DNA of 38,019 nt from Victivallales bacterium (GTDB taxonomy: Bacteria > Verrucomicrobiota > Lentisphaeria > Oligosphaerales > Oligosphaeraceae). Both the position numbers and the translations under genes were made by a program. The notes below the pieces were generated by a model that saw nothing but the letters and a program-made list of their open reading frames with translations, was not told the origin of the DNA and did not search any database. Below, one piece after another: positions 33,197 to 38,019 of the stretch (within the stretch, counting starts at the first letter, position 1; each line of letters begins with the position of its first letter). The DNA lies in the NCBI GenBank assembly GCA_017548425.1, contig JAFZAB010000109.1:1-38019 (forward strand), in the 5' to 3' direction.

Positions 33197-33808
33197 ATGG
33201 CAGTAAAAATGATTGACTTGAAGTGCAGTGGCTGTGGTTTCGCACTGTCGCCTTCAAATGTCGAATGCCCAAGGTGCGGAAACGCAATCACAGTCACAAG
33301 TTTCAACAGCGTCTATGCACAGAACTTGCCAACACTGAATAAGTTGTCACGTGCACTCGACAAGGATTTGCGAGATGGTTCTTCTCCTGAACTGGACAGC
33401 AGCATAAAGTTTACACTTGGCGGTTGCTATCTCAAGCTCAAGCTCTATGACAAAGCATTGATGCGATTTGAGGAGGCTATTGAGGAGAACTTTGACAATC
33501 CAGAAGCATCTTTCTATGCAGCCGTATCGCTACTCAAAGGGAAAAAGGCATTTCTTACCCCCATGGCGGATATCAAAAAGGCGATTGAGTACGTCAATGC
33601 TGCTTTGATGGTGGAAGAGCGGGGAGTTTTCCATTACTTCCTCGCCTATATCAAGTTCGATTTCTATGCACGAAAGTATCTTCGTATCTCCCCTGATTGG
33701 CGACAGGAATTGATGATGGCTCGGTCCACCAATCTCTCTCCAACGGATTGTGACATGTTGTTTGATATTCTTGGTGTGGCGCGCCCTGCTGAATTGACAG
33801 TTTTTTAA
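33197..33808 (+). CDS. Zinc-ribbon protein with TPR-like helical region (island gene 6)
   Basis: A 203-residue soluble protein. The N-terminal zinc ribbon has Cys10, Cys13, Cys24 and Cys27 (KCSGCGFALSPSNVECPRCG). The rest is helical, with TPR-like repeats: FTLGGCYLKLKLYDKALMRFEEAIEENFDNPEASFYAAVSLL, then IKKAIEYVNAALMVEERGVFHYFLAYIKF, ending in NLSPTDCDMLFDILGVARP. TPR-like regions usually mediate protein contacts, and zinc ribbons may bind the neighbouring zinc-ribbon proteins, but neither is shown here. GAAAGGA precedes the ATG. It is the last gene of the operon; a strong terminator follows within 70 nt. The specific function is unknown. Confidence 0.8.
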   Translation: MAVKMIDLKCSGCGFALSPSNVECPRCGNAITVTSFNSVYAQNLPTLNKLSRALDKDLRDGSSPELDSSIKFTLGGCYLKLKLYDKALMRFEEAIEENFDNPEASFYAAVSLLKGKKAFLTPMADIKKAIEYVNAALMVEERGVFHYFLAYIKFDFYARKYLRISPDWRQELMMARSTNLSPTDCDMLFDILGVARPAELTVF

Positions 33809-33874
33809 TCAAAGACTTATACAACTTCAAACAACAAAAAATTGTCATCACTAAACCATTGAAATGTCTCTTAT

Positions 33875-33924
33875 GCCCGATTTTCCGTCAAAAACAATAC
33901 GGAAAATCGGGCACTTTTTCTTTA
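33875..33924. terminator. Bidirectional terminator with perfect 14-bp stem
   Basis: GCCCGATTTTCCGT (33875-33888) pairs perfectly with ACGGAAAATCGGGC (33899-33912) around a 10-nt loop. A T-rich tract (CTTTTTCTTTA) follows on the plus side. It ends the six-gene island operon and faces the convergent AbiE operon. No gene is seen in the rest of the 33809-33999 gap. Confidence 0.88.
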
Positions 33925-33999
33925 TCGATTATCCTGAAAAAAGCAGTGTTCTTCCAGATTTTATAAATCTGTTTTCCCATATTGCTATCTACCATCATG

Positions 34000-34860
34000 T
34001 CAACCACCACCAAACGCCTTTTCAATCAACTCTGAAAATAATTCACGATTCCATAACTCAAGCGACGGTCTATCCGTTACATAAACAAACGGCCTGACGT
34101 CACGCCTCGCTTCCTGCCAGTCAATTCGTGAAACAACATCAAGAAGATTTCGTTGTACCCACGCATCGTCAGTCATCACTTTTTTTCCTGCCCATGGGCC
34201 ATGTTGTTCCAGAGCATTTGAGAGAAATACATGGTTTAGATGAACTTGCATCGAAACATACCAAATAAAATCAAACCAGTCTCTTCCTTTGATATATTCC
34301 CTGCACAGCAACGCATGCATCTTGCCGGCAAATGCGCTTCCGCGATCAAAAATCCGTACGGAAGCAAGAAACGGGAAGAAAAGTTGTGCCACACCATATG
34401 TCGCTCCCGATGGTGGATTCGCATCCACTTCGACTTTGATGGACAATTTACGAGTGCGGCCATTCCCAATGGCATACTTTAAATTTAACAATTTCACAAT
34501 GGAATCATTCTTCAGAAAACCTTTTTTTACTGCCTGTGCCGCTCGTGATTTGTCCACAACTTCCATCGTCACGCCAATTGCATCCAGTTCTTCGGCAACA
34601 CGATTCAAATATGGAAGGAGATCAAATCCAACATGGCTGGACATCAATGAAAAATCAAGATCTTCCGAAAAACGCTGGACTCCTTCAAAGATGCGAAGCT
34701 GCGTGCCCCCATGAAAGGCGGCTTTCGTGAAAAAATCCGTCCGCGACAAAGCCGCAAGAATCATTTCCTGCAGCATTTCACGAATGGCGTTCATCTCCTC
34801 TTCCGCATCGATGCATTTGTAGGAATCAAAACGGTTCTGTAAAAACACGATATCCTTCAT
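34000..34860 (-). CDS. abiEii: AbiEii-family nucleotidyltransferase toxin
   Basis: A 286-residue nucleotidyltransferase of the AbiEii/AbiGii family (PF08843). The nucleotidyltransferase core reads FHGGTQLRIFEGVQRFSEDLDFSL, with the Gly-Gly at 51-52, Arg63 and the metal-site Asp67 and Asp69. LSIKVEVDANPP follows as a further strand, and KMHALLCREYIKGRDWFDFIWYVS carries the conserved Lys...Arg...Asp motif of the family. Such toxins transfer nucleotides (GTP-binding AbiEii, tRNA-modifying MenT relatives) and stop growth during phage infection. Its start overlaps the upstream antitoxin stop as ATGA, the usual type IV toxin-antitoxin coupling. It is convergent with the island operon. Family assignment is firm; the target in this host is not known. 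Confidence 0.92.
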   Translation of the reverse strand: MKDIVFLQNRFDSYKCIDAEEEMNAIREMLQEMILAALSRTDFFTKAAFHGGTQLRIFEGVQRFSEDLDFSLMSSHVGFDLLPYLNRVAEELDAIGVTMEVVDKSRAAQAVKKGFLKNDSIVKLLNLKYAIGNGRTRKLSIKVEVDANPPSGATYGVAQLFFPFLASVRIFDRGSAFAGKMHALLCREYIKGRDWFDFIWYVSMQVHLNHVFLSNALEQHGPWAGKKVMTDDAWVQRNLLDVVSRIDWQEARRDVRPFVYVTDRPSLELWNRELFSELIEKAFGGG

Positions 34861-35498
34861 TTCCCAAGCTCCATTCGTAAACCTTCCAGGAATTTCCTCG
34901 CGCGACGTGACTTATAGACACCTTCCAATTCATTGAAATCGGCTGGCTGTAGTTCGTCCAAGCTTTCCGGCTCAATGCGGAGGCTTTCCTCAAGTGGTTC
35001 CCTGCCAGTCCAATCCTTCTTATGCGACGCGACATAGTCAGCCAGCGCCTTCAATGGCTTTGCAACGAAATACGTCAACGGCTCTTCGCCTGTCTTCATT
35101 CGTTCCACACCAGAAAACAACGGACGCTGCTTCACCTGCATATAGTCAAAAACGCCCAACGTCGTTTCAAATGATTTCGCACGTCCTAACGACACGGAAA
35201 TCACGGAATGGACGGTTTCCGGAATCCATCGATGGATTGACAGGGCTGTTTCCATGCTGATGTAGCTTGGCCCGTAGATTAAATTTGCAAAGACATTCCG
35301 ATCCAGCACATGACGATTGTATTTGCCTGCAAGGCAATACAATCCCCTGTGAATGTGAAGGATTTCCCCTGCTCCGATAGCCCGTTTGACAATCCCATTG
35401 ACCGAATCTCTGCTGCCGTCCAGCCACACCAAAACGTCAACATAGGAGAACACCCCTGTCTTTGAAAACTCAAATGCTTTTTCCGTCAGTTTATTCAT
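34857..35498 (-). CDS. abiEi: AbiEi-family antitoxin
   Basis: A 213-residue protein with an N-terminal winged-helix domain (residues about 1-60; FSYVDVLVWLDGSRDSVNGIVKRAIGAGEILHIHRGLYCLAG). The AbiEi antitoxin core follows (YISMETALSIHRWIPETVHSVISVSLGRAKSFETTLGVFDYMQVK). AbiEi antitoxins of this type repress their own promoter through inverted repeats and neutralise AbiEii. The stop overlaps the toxin start by 4 nt. A perfect TGTCA-N5-TGACA repeat lies 11 nt upstream of the ATG (35509-35523), a plausible autoregulatory site. It is located next to the island's right repeat. Confidence 0.88.
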   Translation of the reverse strand: MNKLTEKAFEFSKTGVFSYVDVLVWLDGSRDSVNGIVKRAIGAGEILHIHRGLYCLAGKYNRHVLDRNVFANLIYGPSYISMETALSIHRWIPETVHSVISVSLGRAKSFETTLGVFDYMQVKQRPLFSGVERMKTGEEPLTYFVAKPLKALADYVASHKKDWTGREPLEESLRIEPESLDELQPADFNELEGVYKSRRARKFLEGLRMELGK

Positions 35499-35508
35499 GT
35501 ATTTATAC

Positions 35509-35523
35509 TGTCATTTTTTGACA
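35509..35523 (-). promoter_or_regulatory. Candidate AbiEi operator
   Basis: TGTCA-TTTTT-TGACA is a perfect 5-bp dyad just upstream of the antitoxin ATG. AbiEi proteins are known to bind inverted repeats in their own promoter. Related TGTCAAAA/TTTGACA motifs occur near the island's left end (25131-25162). The dyad is short, so the call is tentative. Confidence 0.35.
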
Positions 35524-35647
35524 TTATCTATTCACATTTTTAATTTAATGATTTATATCTCATTTGTCAAATATATTCACCAATAAAATACTATACCATT
35601 AATTTATTTAATTAAAAACAGATTGATATTAGGCACCGCTATTGACT

Positions 35648-35688
35648 GTCATCATATTTTCGAAAACAATCCTCGAACCATGCAGACC
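35648..35688. repeat. Right 41-bp direct repeat (candidate att site, inside the yhhN 3' end)
   Basis: Matches 25054-25094 at 38 of 41 positions, with a 25-bp identical run at 35664-35688. It contains the last codons and the TGA stop of the YhhN-family gene, so the gene remains intact on this side. Confidence 0.9.
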
Positions 35689-36236
35689 GCCCATGACGCC
35701 AACATGCACACATGAGACGCCACATACGTCGGGATGATCAACTTTCCACTGCGCTTCATGCCGAGGAAATTGCTCTGCGCAATCATTGCATCGGAAAATA
35801 TCAACAACAGTACCCCCGCCAGAAACAATCCCTTCTGCGGCCATGGCGCTTTCATGCCAGAAACCGACGCCAACGTCGCGCAGGAAAACGCCGTGTAAAA
35901 ACTCACGGCGACACCAATCTGCCAGCCAACACGCAAGACAGTAGGAATCGCAGGCCATGCGCACAACAAGGCGAAAGCAATGCCGCCAATCAGCCAGTTC
36001 GGATGGTGACCGTATTGCCACGCATACAGGAAAAACATGATGTGCGCAACGGAAAACGCCGCTACGCCGCCAATGAAAAAACTCAGCCGTCCATGACGGT
36101 TTGCCAGAAACAAATCGCCGATGCACGATGCAAAAAATCCAGCCGACAGCCAAAGATGGCGCGGTTCGCCACGCCACAGGCTGAACGCAAAGGTCAGAAT
36201 CATGCATGTCGCCGTAAAATAATTGTGGCTCGTCAT
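35652..36236 (-). CDS. YhhN/TMEM86-family membrane protein (lysoplasmalogenase-like)
   Basis: A 194-residue integral membrane protein with about seven or eight hydrophobic segments. It has the family motifs ASCIGDLFLA (near residue 37-46) and LLLIFSDAMIAQSNF (near 141-155), whose Asp residues are conserved in YhhN and TMEM86 proteins. Animal TMEM86B hydrolyses the vinyl-ether bond of lysoplasmalogen; bacterial members are less well studied. Plasmalogen handling would suit a strict anaerobe, but that is inference. The gene's 3' end forms the right direct repeat of the island, and a second copy of that 3' end lies 10.6 kb away at 25054-25094. A frame in another register (35629-36258) is a shadow. 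Confidence 0.85.
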   Translation of the reverse strand: MTSHNYFTATCMILTFAFSLWRGEPRHLWLSAGFFASCIGDLFLANRHGRLSFFIGGVAAFSVAHIMFFLYAWQYGHHPNWLIGGIAFALLCAWPAIPTVLRVGWQIGVAVSFYTAFSCATLASVSGMKAPWPQKGLFLAGVLLLIFSDAMIAQSNFLGMKRSGKLIIPTYVASHVCMLASWAVCMVRGLFSKI

Positions 36237-36271
36237 TCTTCCTGTTCCTTTGCGTCAACCTTTTACTTTAA

Positions 36272-36316
36272 ACCATAAGCCATCGGCCATAAGCCATAAG
36301 CACCACCGAAGGTGGT
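36272..36316 (-). terminator. Hairpin and CCATAAGC microrepeats after the corrinoid gene
   Basis: ACCACC-GAA-GGTGGT (36302-36316) forms a 6-bp stem directly after the corrinoid protein's stop. No T-run follows on the minus strand, so it is a weak terminator candidate. Beyond it, at 36272-36300, the element GCCATAAGC and near variants recur three times, another short-unit array in a spacer. Confidence 0.45.
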
Positions 36317-36933
36317 TATGCTATCAAGCTGTCAACAAGCTTCACGGCTTCGTTGGCATCAGAGCTAAAACCATCTGCGCCAATGCTTTCAGCAAATTCG
36401 CGCGACACGGCGGCGCCGCCGACGATGACCTTCACACCTGTCCCTTTGTAATGCTCGACGATCTCCTTCATGTACGGCATCGTCGTCGTCAGAAGCGCGC
36501 TGCACGCCACAATCGTCGCACCTTGCGCGACGCCTTCGTCGAATTTCGCGACATCGCAGTTGACGCCGAGATCGATGACTTTATAGTCCGCCCCACGTAA
36601 CATGATGGCGACAAGATTCTTGCCGATGTCGTGCAAATCGCCTTTCACCGTACCGATGCAGATGACACCTTTCGGCTGGCGGCCGCTGGCCGCCAGAATC
36701 GGTTCGATCAACGCCAAACCACTGTTCATTGCGCGCGCCGCGACCAGCAGTTCGGGAACGTAAGCGTCTCCGGCGGAGAACTTGTCGCCGATTTCGCGCA
36801 TGGCGGGAATCATGCCTTTGTCAATCAGTTCGCTCGCACTTTCGCCCGCGTCAATGGCGGCCTGAACGATTGCCACCGTGTCATTCTTTTTACCTTTCAG
36901 AATCGACTGCTTCAGTTTCGCAAAATCCGTCAT
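36316..36933 (-). CDS. Corrinoid (B12-binding) protein of methyltransferase systems
   Basis: A 205-residue protein with the MtaC/MtbC/MetH-cobalamin layout. An N-terminal helical cap (about 1-85; GMIPAMREIGDKFSAGDAYVPELLVAARAMNSGLALIEP) precedes a Rossmann-like cobalamin domain. The B12-ligand motif D-x-H-x-x-G is GTVKGDLHDIGKNLVAIML, with His near residue 100 as the lower cobalt ligand. LLTTTMPYMKEIVEHY and VIVGGAAVSREFAESIGADGFSSDA complete the fold. It carries methyl groups on cobalamin between a substrate-specific methyltransferase and an acceptor enzyme. A UroD-family methyltransferase gene lies 50 nt upstream on the same strand, its probable partner. The methyl donor (methanol, methylamine, methoxylated aromatic or other) cannot be told. 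Confidence 0.93.
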   Translation of the reverse strand: MTDFAKLKQSILKGKKNDTVAIVQAAIDAGESASELIDKGMIPAMREIGDKFSAGDAYVPELLVAARAMNSGLALIEPILAASGRQPKGVICIGTVKGDLHDIGKNLVAIMLRGADYKVIDLGVNCDVAKFDEGVAQGATIVACSALLTTTMPYMKEIVEHYKGTGVKVIVGGAAVSREFAESIGADGFSSDANEAVKLVDSLIA

Positions 36934-36982
36934 TTTCTGAGTTCCTTTTTTTGGTTATGAGTGTATGTCAATCAATAAAATA

Positions 36983-38019
36983 TCAGAAACCACCGCCGAA
37001 GACTTGACGCTTCAAGTCAAGATAGTACAGATAATCCTCCTCCGGCACGTTCGGCGGGCAGCGATGGTCGCAGAACGGAATGAATCCGCCGCGTTCCACG
37101 TACGGGACGAGCGTCTCCATGTAGTCTTTGATCGCCTTGCGCCCCGCTCCCAATTGCATCTTGTCGAAGCCGCCCATGATGTGGAGTACACCCTGGTATT
37201 CGTCCAGAAGCCTGCCCGGATGCGTGCAGCCCATCACTTCGTACGGGAACAGGCAGTTGATGCCACCTTCCAAAAAGCCATGCAACAATGGACGGACATC
37301 GCCGTCGCAGTCGCACCACCAGAGGCCGATTCCATGTTCCTTCAGCTTCTTATTGATGCGGCAATACCGCGGGACGACGACTTCTTCGAAGAAATCCAGC
37401 GTGATCAGCGGCCCGTTCTTGAAGCAAATGTCCTCCCATGAGGAGGCGAAATCAAAATCGAAATGCGGAAGCACTTGATCAAGAAAGTCCTCCACGAGAA
37501 CACAACATGTCTCGACCATGTCCTCCACCATCTCCGGGTAGTCAAATGTCGCGTACGCAAGCCCTTCCATGGTCATCATGTCACGGATCTTGCCGATCAT
37601 CGAACCAACGTTGACGCCAAGCGGATAGTCCCGCGCAGGCCCCTGCGGATGGCGCTTTTTCAACGCTTCGATATCGATTTTTCGCACAGGATCATCCCGA
37701 CGGAACCGTTCTTCCTTCACACGTTTCCATTCATCAGGCGTTGATACGGACGATTTGATGTAATGTGGAATCGTCGAATCGCCGCTCGCCAGCACTTCGC
37801 ACATAACGCCGTCACCATTGTGCATGTAGGTATGGCCATTTTCTTCCCATTTATCCGTCGGGAAGCCTGGATGCATCCACCCAGCCCCGCCAATGACGGC
37901 ATATGGATCAAAGGCGAAGAAGCGATCCGCCTCCCAATTGTTATGGATATTGTTATCGACAAACATCTTCCATTGATGGAAATTCTCATCCCAATAGCCG
38001 AATTCCATGTTGAAGCAAC
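36983..38019 (-). CDS. Uroporphyrinogen-decarboxylase-family methyltransferase (5' end beyond right edge)
   Basis: At least 341 residues of the UroD/MtaA-like family. The frame stays open upstream of the ATG at 38008 (C-F-N before M-E-F-G-Y-W), and relatives have an N-terminal helix there, so the real start is probably beyond the window. Recognisable parts are YPLGVNVGSMIGKIRDMM, SSWEDICFKNGPLITLDFFEEVVVPRY, GLWWCDCDGDVRPLLHGFLEGGINCLFPYE and MGGFDKMQLGAGR, ending FCDHRCPPNVPEEDY. Cys residues in WCDCDGD and near the C-terminus could act as zinc ligands for methyl transfer, as in MtaA/CmuA-type enzymes. It lies 50 nt upstream of a corrinoid protein gene, so a corrinoid-dependent methyl-transfer role is more likely than haem synthesis. 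Confidence 0.88.
   Translation of the reverse strand, partial: CFNMEFGYWDENFHQWKMFVDNNIHNNWEADRFFAFDPYAVIGGAGWMHPGFPTDKWEENGHTYMHNGDGVMCEVLASGDSTIPHYIKSSVSTPDEWKRVKEERFRRDDPVRKIDIEALKKRHPQGPARDYPLGVNVGSMIGKIRDMMTMEGLAYATFDYPEMVEDMVETCCVLVEDFLDQVLPHFDFDFASSWEDICFKNGPLITLDFFEEVVVPRYCRINKKLKEHGIGLWWCDCDGDVRPLLHGFLEGGINCLFPYEVMGCTHPGRLLDEYQGVLHIMGGFDKMQLGAGRKAIKDYMETLVPYVERGGFIPFCDHRCPPNVPEEDYLYYLDLKRQVFGGGF

Larger units (their letters stand above)
25054..35688. mobile_element. Candidate integrated genomic island between direct repeats
   Basis: The interval is bounded by 41-bp direct repeats derived from the 3' end of the yhhN-type gene. It carries an AT-richer block of genes (a HerA/SPFH operon and an AbiE pair) unlike its GC-rich neighbours. 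Removing it would join the yhhN 3' end to the marR upstream region with one repeat copy left, giving a compact ancestral locus. Site-specific elements often target gene 3' ends and restore them in this way. No integrase, relaxase or transposase is recognisable inside, so the element is either degenerate or moved in trans. Short matching motifs occur in inverted orientation inside the two ends (25127-25138 and 35516-35527). Confidence 0.65.

Noticed and set aside
25054..35688. Integrase or transposase inside the island
   Set aside because: Every substantial frame was read; none shows tyrosine or serine recombinase or DDE motifs. The HerA-like ATPase is not a recombinase.

Overview
The window reads like a carbohydrate-degrading member of the PVC group, most plausibly a gut or rumen Lentisphaerota/Victivallales-type or Kiritimatiellota-type bacterium. 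This is inferred from gene content: FAD-dependent oxidoreductases beside Gfo/Idh/MocA dehydrogenases and sugar isomerases, large secreted clan-GH-A-like proteins, a GH36 alpha-galactosidase, a UroD-type methyltransferase with a corrinoid protein, and spacers packed with short tandem repeats. There is no rRNA or other marker gene to confirm it. No tRNA, rRNA or CRISPR array was found.

Layout. (1) 1-1317, minus: a phosphorelay pair, an HPt protein and a multi-receiver protein that runs off the left edge; its first receiver has Glu at the phosphoacceptor position. (2) 1502-6941, plus: a sugar or sugar-acid catabolic operon (NAD-dependent reductase/epimerase, FAD oxidoreductase, TIM-barrel sugar isomerase, Gfo/Idh/MocA dehydrogenase, acetyl-esterase-like hydrolase). 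Its spacers carry unrelated tandem repeats of 9-33 bp. (3) 7143-8462, minus: an AAA_14/DUF4143 ATPase with five 33-bp repeats upstream. (4) 8870-14728, plus: two tandem paralogous secreted GH-like proteins behind a palindromic promoter. (5) 14794-20031, minus: GH36, an FAD oxidoreductase with an N-terminal sandwich domain, and an exported phosphodiester-glycosidase-family protein. (6) 20150-24873, minus: a MarR / adaptor / RND efflux operon with its own terminator. (7) 25054-35688: a roughly 10.6-kb AT-richer island between 41-bp direct repeats derived from the 3' end of yhhN. (8) 35652-38019, minus: the YhhN-family gene, then a corrinoid protein and a UroD-family methyltransferase cut by the right edge.

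The island is the most unusual part. A six-gene plus-strand operon encodes a PH-like membrane protein, a HerA/VirB4-type ATPase with a C-terminal four-Cys cluster, a very acidic Ser/Asp and coiled-coil protein, an SPFH protein with two C-terminal zinc ribbons (YdjI/COG4260-like), a four-helix membrane protein, and a zinc-ribbon plus TPR-like protein. It ends at a perfect bidirectional terminator facing an AbiEi/AbiEii toxin-antitoxin pair. The flanking repeats both encode the C-terminus and stop of YhhN, so the block looks like an element integrated at the 3' end of that gene, between yhhN and marR. No integrase is visible. I infer a membrane-linked stress or defence system built on a HerA ATPase plus an SPFH scaffold; I do not know of a described system with this composition.

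The catabolic parts fit together as polysaccharide use: outer enzymes (GH-like proteins, phosphodiester glycosidase, alpha-galactosidase, esterase) release sugars, and the intracellular redox/isomerase set processes them. The corrinoid/UroD pair suggests methyl-group transfer, for example demethylation of methylated substrates.
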